A stretch of 64,000 nt of DNA from positions 36,942-100,941 of the forward strand of contig JAFVFY010000075.1 of assembly GCA_017475265.1 (NCBI GenBank), written 5' to 3'. The position numbers and the translations under genes were made by a program. The notes beneath the pieces are model-generated. The model was not told the origin of the DNA and made no database searches. It saw nothing but the letters and a program-made list of their open reading frames with translations. This stretch comes from Prevotella sp. Lineage in GTDB: Bacteria > Bacteroidota > Bacteroidia > Bacteroidales > Bacteroidaceae. This document shows, piece after piece, positions 24,837 through 33,567 of the stretch. Numbering within the stretch: the first letter of the stretch is position 1; each line of letters begins with the position of its first letter.

Positions 24837-25052
24837 AAATTGAGGGAAATGCGTCTCACAAATTGGGAGAAATGCGTCTCACAAATTGGGAGAAATACCT
24901 CTCACAAATTGGGAGAAATATAATTCACAAATTGGGAGAAATATAATTCACAAATTGGGAGAAATTTTTCATAATTTGTAAAGAGATTTATCATAATTAG
25001 TGTGAAGATTTATCCAAATTAGTGTAAAGAGATTTATCATAATTAGTGTAAA
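24837..25052. repeat. Two tandem arrays (23-bp and 22/24-bp) before the sigma gene
   Basis: Six units of ACAAATTGGGAGAAAT plus seven variable bases occur with a 23-bp period to about 24970, then three units of GATTTATCATAATTAGTGT start at 24985, 25007 and 25031. The second array runs up to the ATG at 25053. No TAnnTTTG promoter is evident, so the arrays may hold the control sites of the sigma gene. Confidence 0.85.
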
Positions 25053-25580
25053 ATGGACGAGAGCAGGGTCATACTGACACAATATTACGTCGCTGAGCGG
25101 CAGTCGCTGGTCGAAGAGACCACGCGACTGCTGCGGGGCGACCGTATGACCGCCGAGGACGTGGTGCAGACCACGTTCCTTCGACTGCTCAACTCCACAA
25201 CCCCTCACTTGTCACTCCACGCTCCTCACTCCTCACTTCCCGCCCTCGTACACGCCACGATGCTTAATCTGTTGCGCGACCTCTGGCGCCGCCGCCGTTA
25301 CGAGCAGGACTATGAGCACCAGTTGGCCACGGCCCCGTCTTGGGCACGCCAGGCCGACGATGTGTTCTCCATCTGTTCTGCCCATCAGATTACCGAGCTT
25401 CTGGAGCATCGTCTGGCACGCATGGACAGCACGGTGGCCCGTGTGCTCCGTATGAATATTGTGGAGGAAAAGCCCGTCTCGGAAATCAGCGACGAGCTGC
25501 AGATGAAGTACAAGACCGTGGAGAACCGCCTCCAGACCGGTCGCCGACAGCTGCGCAGCTATATGAAGCGCGCCGTTTAG
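25053..25580 (+). CDS. ECF-type RNA polymerase sigma factor
   Basis: The 175-aa product has region 2 (about 10-90: EDVVQTTFLRLLN, then LRDLWRRRRYEQ) and region 4 (about 120-172: VARVLRMNIVEEKPVSEISD, KYKTVENRLQTGRRQLR), the helix-turn-helix that reads the -35 element. Region 2 is interrupted by about 17 residues (NSTTPHLSLHAPHSSLPA) encoded by CTCACTCCTCAC-type repeat DNA (about 25191-25243), in frame. Whether the protein still folds is uncertain. No anti-sigma gene (FecR-like or otherwise) is adjacent. Tandem arrays fill the upstream region. Targets are unknown. Confidence 0.85.
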   Translation: MDESRVILTQYYVAERQSLVEETTRLLRGDRMTAEDVVQTTFLRLLNSTTPHLSLHAPHSSLPALVHATMLNLLRDLWRRRRYEQDYEHQLATAPSWARQADDVFSICSAHQITELLEHRLARMDSTVARVLRMNIVEEKPVSEISDELQMKYKTVENRLQTGRRQLRSYMKRAV

Positions 25581-25791
25581 CCTACATTATTGCAATATAG
25601 AAAAACAACGGATTTGAACTAATTTCATGGCAATATAAAAAACAACGGATTAAAACTGATTTCACGGATTATTTTAATCTCACCATCGAATCTGGAAGAA
25701 ATCTGTGAAATCAAAAAAATCTGTGGAATAAAAAAATAATCCGTAAAATCCGTGTAATCCGTAAAATCCGTTGTTGAAAATATAATCCTGG
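25581..25791. repeat. CGGATT-type dispersed repeat region
   Basis: Multiple copies of AACAACGGATT, AATCCGTAAAATCCGT and TCTGGAAGAAATCTGTGAAA form inverted pairs between the convergent sigma and DUF4421 genes. The same words, inverted, recur at 33354-33550. Confidence 0.8.
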
Positions 25792-26970
25792 TTAAAATCT
25801 TATTCCGACGCAAGCATTGACATACCAGTCGTGGAGCCGCCCTTTGACGCCTCCGTCTTTATAGTGGAAATTACTGAACTGTCCGTAGGCGTTGACAAAG
25901 AAGCGGTCCCAGTTGTAGGTCACTGATAGGCGAGCATCGACGGTAAACGTCATGTTGCTTTGAGTGTCGTTTACCGAGAGCGGATCTTCTTTTAGTTTCC
26001 AATCTTCCATGGGCAGGGTGTCTTCGTTGTGCAGGTCGTTGTCTAGCGCCAAGTCCCTGTAGTTTGAGTCATATCTCCACGTTTTGTGCCGGTTGATGAA
26101 GGTGAGCATGGGCATGGCCATTGCGTTGATGAGCAAACCGCGGCAAGGCACCAGGTTGTAGGCATAGCCCACGCCGACGCTTGCCTGCCACTGCTTGACG
26201 TGCCCGATATTGTCCATCATAAGAATAAAGTCGGCGTTCTCATCGGCAGTATAATTAATGTGGGAATAGTAGTACATCGCCCCCGCCATAAGAGAACCTG
26301 CGGAGCGGCGTTGGATGACGCTCTGGTCGTAAGCGGCAGAGTAGGAGAAATGTTTGCCGTTGAAGAGGTAATAGCCGTCGAGTATCAGCGTGTGCGTCTT
26401 AATGGGACTTGCGAGGTCTGCTTTTTCCCGGTACGAAAAATAGGTGGCACTCTCCACAGGGGCGTTTATTTCTTTGAGGAAATATCCGGTGTAGTGCACC
26501 TCCGGCTCGTCGTTCTCAAATCGGTGCACCCTGAGGTTGATGCCGTAGGAGCCGCCCATGGCACCGAAGGTGAGGATGCTACCCTTGTCGCCGCCAACGT
26601 TCCACGAGTAGCCCAGGCCATAGCCACGGTAGCCCGCCCAGATACCGACGTATGTAGCTGGAGCCGTTTTTATGCGGGGTTCCCAGTGCAGGTCGCCGTC
26701 GACATTCACGAACATCGAGCCACCGTCAATGTCCGATTTCAGCTTCAGGTCCGACTGGTTGACGTTACCGCGCAGAATAACCTGCCACGGACGCTTCGGA
26801 ACCTCAATGTAACTGGGATCCTTGCCCATAACGGTCATCGTGTCGATGAACGCCATCAGTCCCTTCGCTGCACGCACGGCCCAGTATTTGTCAAGGCCCT
26901 TTCGAGGTTCCGAGGCAAACACGGCCATCCCACAGAAGAGGAAGCAGAGCAGGATTGTTCTACGCTTCAT
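25792..26970 (-). CDS. DUF4421 outer-membrane-type protein
   Basis: The 392-aa product has a signal peptide (about 1-20, MKRRTILLCFLFCGMAVFAS) followed by a protein dominated by alternating aromatic and small residues, typical of a beta barrel, ending in an aromatic residue (CVGIRF). The pattern with ATYVGIWAGYRGYGLGYSWN and the repeated Y/F-rich strands matches Bacteroidales DUF4421 proteins. They are predicted to be outer-membrane proteins of unknown role. It has its own promoter (27009-27016) and is divergent from the Rpn nuclease gene at 27140. Confidence 0.85.
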   Translation of the reverse strand: MKRRTILLCFLFCGMAVFASEPRKGLDKYWAVRAAKGLMAFIDTMTVMGKDPSYIEVPKRPWQVILRGNVNQSDLKLKSDIDGGSMFVNVDGDLHWEPRIKTAPATYVGIWAGYRGYGLGYSWNVGGDKGSILTFGAMGGSYGINLRVHRFENDEPEVHYTGYFLKEINAPVESATYFSYREKADLASPIKTHTLILDGYYLFNGKHFSYSAAYDQSVIQRRSAGSLMAGAMYYYSHINYTADENADFILMMDNIGHVKQWQASVGVGYAYNLVPCRGLLINAMAMPMLTFINRHKTWRYDSNYRDLALDNDLHNEDTLPMEDWKLKEDPLSVNDTQSNMTFTVDARLSVTYNWDRFFVNAYGQFSNFHYKDGGVKGRLHDWYVNACVGIRF

Positions 26971-27008
26971 AGCTGTCTAGTCTTTGTCGCGTTTCAGTTA
27001 TCTGGCTG

Positions 27009-27016
27009 CAAAGGTA
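27009..27016 (-). promoter_or_regulatory. -7 box of the DUF4421 gene
   Basis: Leftward TACCTTTG 38 bp before the start at 26970. Confidence 0.6.
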
Positions 27017-27084
27017 TATATTATTATTGTGTCCTCCAAAAATATTTTTCTCTTTTTTTCCTTGGCTGGTTCATAAAAAGTCCG

Positions 27085-27092
27085 TATCTTTG
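27085..27092 (+). promoter_or_regulatory. -7 box of the second Rpn gene
   Basis: TATCTTTG 47 bp before the ATG at 27140. Confidence 0.6.
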
Positions 27093-27139
27093 CACCTTCA
27101 AAGAAAGGAGGAATAATAAAGTCCAGATTACAGATTGAT

Positions 27140-28072
27140 ATGCAGCAGCAAGCATCCAACCCTATCTACGACGCGGTGTTTAAATACCTCATGGAGGACG
27201 AGCGTATCGCCCGTACTATCCTTTCTGCCCTGCTCAAGGAGAAAGTGGTGAGGGTGAAGGACCGCCGCGACGAGAAAATAAATAAGCAGTTTGACAGCAT
27301 CACCGTGTTCCGTATGGACTTTGCTGCCACCATTGAGAAAGACAACGGTGAGGAGGAGACCGTGCTCGTGGAGCTGCAGAAGAACTGGGTACCCACGGAG
27401 ACGTTGCGCTTCCGCCAGTATCTCGGTGCGCAGTATTCCAATCCCGACAACGTCATTGGCTACGGCAGCAGTGGACACGCACTGCCCATGGTGGCCATCT
27501 ACCTCCTGGGACACCGTGTGGGAGACATACAGGAACCGGTCATCTACGTTGACCATCAGGTAAAGGACTATGACGGTCACCTTGTCACTGAAGGCATCCC
27601 TGACCCCTTCGTCAGCAGTCTGACGCACAACAGTATCATCGTGCAGATACCGCTGCTACACGGCAGGGTGAACAGCCGTCTGGAGCGCGTTCTTACCATC
27701 TTCGACCAGACACGCTTGTATAGCGGCAACCGTCACCTCATCAACATTGATGACGACGAGTTCCCCGATGATCCGGAGATGCAGCATGTCGTGCGCCGGC
27801 TCTTCAAAGCCGCCGCCAGTGCCACCATACGCAAGGAAATGGATGACGAGGATGTCTATATTTCGGTATTGGAGGAGAACAAAACGGAATTGATGAAGGT
27901 GCGCAAGGAGTTGGCAAAGAAGGAAGCCAAGATTGACGAACAGGCATCTATGCTCCGCACATCCATCCGCATGTTCCTCGACTCTGGAAAGACGGTCAGC
28001 GAGATTGCGAAATGTCTAGGCAAAAGCGAAGACGTCATCAGAATGTTGAGTAAGGACAGTCAGGATTACTAA
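27140..28072 (+). CDS. Rpn family recombination-promoting nuclease (second copy)
   Basis: The 310-aa product starts MQQQASNPIYDAVFKYLMED, the Rpn N-terminal pattern, with active-site D in FRMDFAATI (about 74) and E/Q/K in VLVELQKNW (about 91-99). A helical region (about 255-280: VRKELAKKEAKIDEQ) leads to a C-terminal helix-turn-helix-like segment (KTVSEIAKCLGKSEDVIRML). It differs markedly from the copy at 293-1204 (only the family motifs are shared). Like that copy it lies next to a large secreted-protein gene, here across a relE relic. Rpn proteins are DNA endonucleases; no terminal repeats mark this as a transposon. Confidence 0.88.
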   Translation: MQQQASNPIYDAVFKYLMEDERIARTILSALLKEKVVRVKDRRDEKINKQFDSITVFRMDFAATIEKDNGEEETVLVELQKNWVPTETLRFRQYLGAQYSNPDNVIGYGSSGHALPMVAIYLLGHRVGDIQEPVIYVDHQVKDYDGHLVTEGIPDPFVSSLTHNSIIVQIPLLHGRVNSRLERVLTIFDQTRLYSGNRHLINIDDDEFPDDPEMQHVVRRLFKAAASATIRKEMDDEDVYISVLEENKTELMKVRKELAKKEAKIDEQASMLRTSIRMFLDSGKTVSEIAKCLGKSEDVIRMLSKDSQDY

Positions 28073-28107
28073 ATTTGTTCCCAATTTGAATATTTTCCCA
28101 TATTTAT

Positions 28108-28138
28108 TTTGCCGTTACGGAAATAAAGCGTAACTTTG
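28108..28138 (+). promoter_or_regulatory. Promoter of the 28316 secreted-protein unit
   Basis: TTTG at 28108-28111 and TAACTTTG at 28131-28138, 19 bp apart. The relE relic begins directly after it. Confidence 0.7.
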
Positions 28139-28140
28139 CA

Positions 28141-28212
28141 ACGAAAAATGTGGTAATTGATGATACCATTGAAGTGCTGGATGCGTGCCATGCGTAGAAT
28201 ATGCATGAATAG
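28141..28212 (+). pseudogene. Relic of a relE-type toxin C-terminus
   Basis: In one frame the segment encodes VVIDDTIEVLDACHA, a stop, then NMHE and a second stop. The intact toxin at 6065 ends TIDNDTITIQDACHAQNMHE. The Gln codon has become TAG. No start, antitoxin or upstream toxin part remains. The relic sits between the promoter and the secreted-protein gene, as at 1404-1433. Confidence 0.78.
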
Positions 28213-28315
28213 AGCCGCAATCATTTTAGCGAGAAATAGGAGATACAAAAACATTAATTGCACATACATTTAGAACAAACAATCAACATTATTAACTTTA
28301 TAAAACTATTTAATT

Positions 28316-31300
28316 ATGAGACAAAAACATTTACTTAAATCAATGCTCCTGCTATGCGCCCTGATAGTAGGAAATGCGAGCGTATGGGCAGAAGAGGTGA
28401 CTATTGCCTCGTTCAACTATCCTAATTCAAATGAAGGTTGGACTGTTACTAATCCAAACGATTATGGTACTGGTGGTGGTGGATATTATATTTTATATTC
28501 TGGTGCTTCTATCGTAACGCCTTCCATTAACTGGTCTGGCTACGAAAACATCACTATCACTATTTCTGCACGTAAGTATGGTGGTCCCGACGCTACACAA
28601 GGTAAAATCTCTGTCAGCCAGGGTGAAACAGAACTCGCTTCATATAGTCCGGGTGGTACTAGCATTGTCGCCAGTTCAGCACTTTCTATTTCTCCCACGG
28701 ATGGTACTATTACGATTTCTTGCCCAGGAGCTTCAAGCTCAAAGGGTTGTGGTGTACAGTCGATTGTGATTAAGGGTACTGAGAAGGCTTCCGCTTCTCC
28801 TCTCGCTTCCATCGCTCTTTCTGGTGATTATCCTACAAGTTTCTTTGTTGGCAACGCTTTTAGCCATGAGGGAATGACCGTTACAGCCACATACGAAGAT
28901 GAGACAACGAAAGACGTTACCAGCAAGGCACAGTTCTCTGGATATGACATGGCTACAGTCAGTAGTAGTCAGGAAGTAACCGTTAGTTATACAGAGGGCG
29001 AAGTGACCAAAACCGCTTCATACCAGATAGAAGTAAATGCTATTCCTACGCATACCGTTACTTTCTCAGTTAATGGAACTACTACCACTCAGGACTTCGA
29101 AGAAGGTGCTGCGATTACATTCCCTGAAAATCCTGCTGACGTAGAAGGGAAAATATTCGTTGGCTGGACTGCATCAGCCATTACTGGCGTAATTGACGAA
29201 GCACCGACATTTGTCACTTCTGCTACGATGGATAAGGAGGCACTGACTTTCTACGCCGTGTTTGCCGAAAAGACTGCAGGCACTCAGACTACTAAAACGG
29301 ACAAACTGACATACGAGGTAACTGGTGTAACGAGCTCCTCTTATATGGATTTCTCAAATAAGCAAGTAACAGATGGTTCAGATGCTGTTTATGCTGGGCA
29401 GTGTGCAGGAGGAAGTGGAACGGTTATTCAATTACGTTCAAAAAATAGTAACAGTGGTATTATTTCCACTACCTCAGGTGGTAAATTGAAAAAAGTATCG
29501 GTTGTATGGAATGAAGAAGGTAGCAACACTAGAACGTTGGATGTTTATGGTAAAAATACGCCATATTCAGCCGCCACTGATTTGTATGACAATAGTAAGC
29601 AAGGTACATTATTAGGTGGTATAACCAATGGTTCAAGCACAGAACTGACCATTTCAGGTGATTATACCTATATTGGTCTTCGTTCAAGAAGCGATGCTAT
29701 CTATTTTACTTCGATAACTATTGAATGGACTGCGGGCACTCCCGATACTTATTCTGCATATTGCACTACCGTTGCAGCTGACACTCGCGACGAGGCTGGC
29801 ATCAGCTTCGCCGAGGCAACAGTTACAAAGGAAATAGTGGACAACTACACTGGTCAGACTCTGAATAACCCCAATAACGTTTCCCCGATTACTTGGACGA
29901 GCAGCAATGAGGCTGTGGCTACCGTTGAGAACGGCACCGTGACCGTGATTGCAGTTGGCGAAACGACTATCAAGGCATCGTTTGCTGGTGATGAAACCTA
30001 TAAGAAAGCAGAAGTAAGTTACACGCTGACAGTTCAGGATTCTCGTCAAGCTATTGACCTTTCATTTACTGAGACGTCGGTAACCGTAAATATTACTGAG
30101 ACTGTGGATGCTCCTACGCTGAATGGCAATACTGGCAATGGAGTTGTGACATACGAATCAAGTAATACTGACATTGCCACCGTGGATGCTTCGGGCGTTG
30201 TGACTGGCGTCGCTGTTGGAACCGCTACAATTACGGCTACTGTTGCTGCCACTAATGAGTATCTGGGTGGCACCGCTACCTTCACCGTAAAGGTTGTAAA
30301 CCCGAATGCCAACGACGGCTCAAGCATTGAAAAGGCTTTCACCGTGGCCGAGGCTATTGATGCTATCAAGGCTCTGCCCGACAACGAAGCTACCACGGAG
30401 AAATACTATATCAAGGGTATCGTTTCGTCATTCCAAAAGACAAGTATTGTTGGCGATGGCTCATATTATCGTTACTTCATCAGCGATGACGGCTCAACCA
30501 CAACTGAACTTCAGGTTTTCAAGGGCAAGGGTCTGAATGAAGCCACCTTCACAAATGCAGATGACCTCTTGGTAGGTGATGAAGTTGTGATTTATGGTCC
30601 GATTCAATATTATCAAGGTAAGACACCTGAGATTGCAGAAGGCAACTATCTTGTCAGTTGGAACCGTCCAGCCGACACCACTCCGAGTATCACTTTGGAT
30701 GAAAATACTATTGAAGCTACTGCTGCTGGTGCAGATGGAACAATTACTGTTACTTATAATAATATCACAAATGTGGTAGCAGAAGTTTATTTCTGCGATG
30801 CTGATGGCAATGCTGCCACTTACGACTGGATAACTGCTGACATCAATAATGAGAATAATGTGGAGTTTATAATTGATGCCAACACAGGTGCTGCCCGCAT
30901 GGCCTACATGAAGGTCTATGCCCTTGATGATGATGCTCAGGATGTTTATTCAGAACTCATCACCGTTACCCAGGCTGAGTATGTTGCTCCAGAAGAGACT
31001 ATCGGAAACTTCGTGAAAGTCACCAGCACCGACGACATTACCAGCGGCCAGTACCTCATTGTGTACGAGGATGGTTCCGTGGCCTTCGATGGCAGCCTCG
31101 AAACACTGGATGCAGCAAGCAATACCATTGGCGTGACTATCGAGGAAGGCAAGATTGCCGCTACAGCCACCAATGTCAAGTCGGTGTTCAGTTTTGATGT
31201 GACCGCAGGGACAATCCAAAGCGCATCTGGTCTTTATATCGGTGTGTCAAGCAACAGCAATGGCCTGAAGACCTCGGAAGAAGCTACAAAGTATACCAAC

Positions 31301-32002
31301 ACATTTAGTATTGACGACAGTGGCAATGCTAAAATCTTTGCCGATTTCAGTACGTCCACGATGTATCTAAAATATAATAGTGATAGTGGTCAGAAGCGTT
31401 TCCGCTATTTTAAGAACGATGGTCAGAAGTCTATCCAGCTCTACAAGTTCGTTGCTGATGCCGAAGATGTTGAAGTTACAGTCTCCGCTGCCGGCTATGC
31501 CACCTACTGCTCCACGAGCGACCTTGACTTCTCGGCTACTGGCCTGACTGCCTATAAAGCCACTATCACGGGCTCTGAGGTGAAATTTACTGAGGTTAAG
31601 CAGGTTCCCGCTGGTCAGGGCGTACTGCTGAAGGGTACTGAAGGTACATACTCTGTTCCCGTTGTCGCCAATGCTGCCGCTCTTACGGGCAACGCCTTCA
31701 TCGGTGTCACTGAGGTAACTCCCGACGTTCCCGCTGGCATCTTCGTCCTGATGAATGGTGACAAGGGCGTAGGCTTCTACAAGACCACGAAGACCTTCAA
31801 ATTGAGTGCAAACACAGCTTATCTGCCCGCACTGGCAGAAGGTGCTCGCTCATTCATCGGCCTCGGAGAGGCAACTGGCATTGATGGCATTGCCGCTGAG
31901 AAGATGATCAATGGTGTGGTGTACAACCTGCAGGGTCAGCGCGTTACGAAGGCTCAGAAGGGACTCTACATCATGGACGGGAAAAAGGTTCTGGTGAAGT
32001 AA
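28316..32002 (+). CDS. Secreted surface protein with bacterial Ig-like domains and C-terminal sorting-like tail
   Basis: The 1228-aa product has a signal peptide (about 1-25). After a jelly-roll region (about 27-155) come a bacterial Ig-like domain (about 160-243), an InlB B-repeat-like unit (about 245-320; EGKIFVGWTAS), another beta sandwich (about 325-480), two Big_2-like domains (about 500-570 and 575-660; TWTSSNEAVATVENG and VTYESSNTDIATVDASG), an OB-fold/DUF6359-like region (about 668-785; YYIKGIVSSFQK), and a BACON-like domain (about 790-880). The last 130 residues hold a variant of the C-terminal module and the tail VYNLQGQRV...KGLYIMDGKKVLVK. A 59-aa acidic-tailed peptide follows at 32064. 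Function is unknown; surface binding is inferred. Confidence 0.83.
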   Translation: MRQKHLLKSMLLLCALIVGNASVWAEEVTIASFNYPNSNEGWTVTNPNDYGTGGGGYYILYSGASIVTPSINWSGYENITITISARKYGGPDATQGKISVSQGETELASYSPGGTSIVASSALSISPTDGTITISCPGASSSKGCGVQSIVIKGTEKASASPLASIALSGDYPTSFFVGNAFSHEGMTVTATYEDETTKDVTSKAQFSGYDMATVSSSQEVTVSYTEGEVTKTASYQIEVNAIPTHTVTFSVNGTTTTQDFEEGAAITFPENPADVEGKIFVGWTASAITGVIDEAPTFVTSATMDKEALTFYAVFAEKTAGTQTTKTDKLTYEVTGVTSSSYMDFSNKQVTDGSDAVYAGQCAGGSGTVIQLRSKNSNSGIISTTSGGKLKKVSVVWNEEGSNTRTLDVYGKNTPYSAATDLYDNSKQGTLLGGITNGSSTELTISGDYTYIGLRSRSDAIYFTSITIEWTAGTPDTYSAYCTTVAADTRDEAGISFAEATVTKEIVDNYTGQTLNNPNNVSPITWTSSNEAVATVENGTVTVIAVGETTIKASFAGDETYKKAEVSYTLTVQDSRQAIDLSFTETSVTVNITETVDAPTLNGNTGNGVVTYESSNTDIATVDASGVVTGVAVGTATITATVAATNEYLGGTATFTVKVVNPNANDGSSIEKAFTVAEAIDAIKALPDNEATTEKYYIKGIVSSFQKTSIVGDGSYYRYFISDDGSTTTELQVFKGKGLNEATFTNADDLLVGDEVVIYGPIQYYQGKTPEIAEGNYLVSWNRPADTTPSITLDENTIEATAAGADGTITVTYNNITNVVAEVYFCDADGNAATYDWITADINNENNVEFIIDANTGAARMAYMKVYALDDDAQDVYSELITVTQAEYVAPEETIGNFVKVTSTDDITSGQYLIVYEDGSVAFDGSLETLDAASNTIGVTIEEGKIAATATNVKSVFSFDVTAGTIQSASGLYIGVSSNSNGLKTSEEATKYTNTFSIDDSGNAKIFADFSTSTMYLKYNSDSGQKRFRYFKNDGQKSIQLYKFVADAEDVEVTVSAAGYATYCSTSDLDFSATGLTAYKATITGSEVKFTEVKQVPAGQGVLLKGTEGTYSVPVVANAAALTGNAFIGVTEVTPDVPAGIFVLMNGDKGVGFYKTTKTFKLSANTAYLPALAEGARSFIGLGEATGIDGIAAEKMINGVVYNLQGQRVTKAQKGLYIMDGKKVLVK

Positions 32003-32063
32003 TGTGATTAAGGTTAATTCGAATTATTAGTTTCAAAAAACCAATAAAGAAAGGAACAACAAT

Positions 32064-32243
32064 ATGAAAACACAGTATCAGGCACCTGCGATAGAATTTC
32101 TCTTCGCTGACAGTGAGAGTCTTTTAGAAGGTTCACTGCCCCAGACCCTCACGGACGGCCAGGATCTCGGTAATGCCCCCACGACAGATGCTACAAAGGG
32201 TAACCTCTCCCGCATAAACATCTGGGACAACGATGAGGAGTAA
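32064..32243 (+). CDS. Small acidic-tailed peptide (third copy)
   Basis: The 59 residues begin MKTQYQAPAIEFLFADSESL, carry LLEGS at about 20-24 and end LSRINIWDNDEE. It has the same plan as the peptides at 4940 and 10847 (xYxxPxxE start, LLxxS, then SR..xxWD and acidic end), though the middle differs. It is too short to appear in many automatic gene calls. The stop is 61 bp... downstream of the secreted-protein gene's end begins its start codon, and a strong terminator follows at 32266, so the two genes form one unit. Function unknown. Confidence 0.75.
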   Translation: MKTQYQAPAIEFLFADSESLLEGSLPQTLTDGQDLGNAPTTDATKGNLSRINIWDNDEE

Positions 32244-32265
32244 TAGCTGAAAACAATAATCTACC

Positions 32266-32308
32266 AAGCAGGAGGCAGACGCTCTACAGGTGTCTGCCTC
32301 CTGCTTTC
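32266..32308. terminator. Terminator between the peptide gene and the AEC gene
   Basis: The arms AAGCAGGAGGCAGAC (32266-32280) and GTCTGCCTCCTGCTT (32292-32306) pair perfectly. It serves the rightward unit and may also stop the leftward AEC transporter gene. Confidence 0.85.
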
Positions 32309-32327
32309 GTATGCGGAAATTTGTTTC

Positions 32328-33353
32328 TCAGACGTTGAGCAACATGGCCATCAGGGGGATGGTAAGGATGGAAAACAGGGTGGAAATGAAGGTCAGCTCG
32401 GTGATGAGCGTGGTGTCTCGCCCCATCTTCAGGCAGAGGATGGTACCGTAGGTAGCCACGGGCATGGCGATGACCACGGTGTTGATGTTCACCGCCAGTT
32501 GCAGCCCCTGTGCCAGTCCATAGTGGCTGACGCTTCCAGATGTTGCATCTCCCAGGAGCAGTTCGCCCAGCACTCGGAATATCACTAGCAGTGCCAGTGG
32601 CAGCAGAATAAGACGGAAGAGTGTGGTAGCATAGACCGTGGGGCTGCCCATCATCGTACGTAGTGACAGGCGTGACATGCTCGACCCGATGATGAGCAGG
32701 GCGGCGGGAACGGTGATGTTGCCGATGAGCGTCAGCGGCTGGCTCACCACTGCGGGGATGTTGTCAATGCCACAGGCTACGATGACCATGGCCAGATAGG
32801 TAGCCAGCATGGGCGTGCTCAGGAGCAGTTTCAGCCATCCGCGCCGTGAGTGGGGAAGTCCCTGGCGGCTCGACGATGTAGCAGCAGGTTCCGTACCAGA
32901 CCGCAACAACAGCATCGTGCCCACGGTGAATACGGCGAAGGTGTTCACTACATTGAACACAGCGGCGTAGAATACGGCCTCATGGCCGAAGATAGAGGCC
33001 ACGATGGGATAGCCGATGAATCCTACGTTTCCGAACATCAGCGCGAAGCCCACCACGCCACGGTCATCTTCACGGCGGGTGAGCAGACGCGGGATTGTCA
33101 CGGCTGCCAGTGCCAGTAACACGTAGGTGATGAGGCTGATGCCCAGCAGGGGCAGGATGAGACGGCGGTCGGGCAGCGTGCCACTCATGGTCGATGAAAG
33201 AATGAGTGCAGGACAGGTGATGTCGATGACCAGCGAGGACAGCCGACGGTCGAACTCACCACCCATATACCCTCGCTTGCCCGCCACGTAGCCCACCATG
33301 ACAATGGCAAACAGCACCACCATTACTTCTACATTGTTCATTCTCTTAAACAA
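32328..33353 (-). CDS. AEC family (auxin efflux carrier-like) transporter
   Basis: The 341-aa product consists almost wholly of hydrophobic helices (about ten), in the two five-helix halves usual for AEC transporters. Conserved points include an N-terminal GYVAGKRGYM, DITCPALILSS, MFGNVGFIGYPIV (about 108-120) and, in the second half, NITVPAALLIIGSSMSRL with the family N/P-rich break. Bacterial members carry dicarboxylates such as malate, or other organic anions; the substrate here is unknown. The gene is read leftward from a repeat-rich spacer and ends against the terminator at 32266. Confidence 0.92.
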   Translation of the reverse strand: MFKRMNNVEVMVVLFAIVMVGYVAGKRGYMGGEFDRRLSSLVIDITCPALILSSTMSGTLPDRRLILPLLGISLITYVLLALAAVTIPRLLTRREDDRGVVGFALMFGNVGFIGYPIVASIFGHEAVFYAAVFNVVNTFAVFTVGTMLLLRSGTEPAATSSSRQGLPHSRRGWLKLLLSTPMLATYLAMVIVACGIDNIPAVVSQPLTLIGNITVPAALLIIGSSMSRLSLRTMMGSPTVYATTLFRLILLPLALLVIFRVLGELLLGDATSGSVSHYGLAQGLQLAVNINTVVIAMPVATYGTILCLKMGRDTTLITELTFISTLFSILTIPLMAMLLNV

Positions 33354-33567
33354 CGGATTACACGAATTTCACGAATTAGTTATAAACAACGGATTACACG
33401 AATTTCACGAATGAATTATAAACAACGGATTTTACGGATTACACGGATTATACTAATTATAATGGATTTCACAGATTTCTTCCAGATTCGATGGTAGGAT
33501 AACAAATAATCCGTGAAAATCCGTAAAATCAGTTTTAATCCGTTGTTTTGTTCCTTTCACTCCCCCT
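33354..33567. repeat. CGGATT-type dispersed repeat region (second copy)
   Basis: Repeats of AACAACGGATTACACGAATT and ACGGATTTTACGGATTACAC are followed by an inverted ATCCGTGAAAATCCGTAAAA and a TCACTCCCCCTTCACTCCTC stretch. GATTTCTTCCAGATTCGATG is the inverse of a segment at 25681-25700. No gene was found. Confidence 0.8.
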
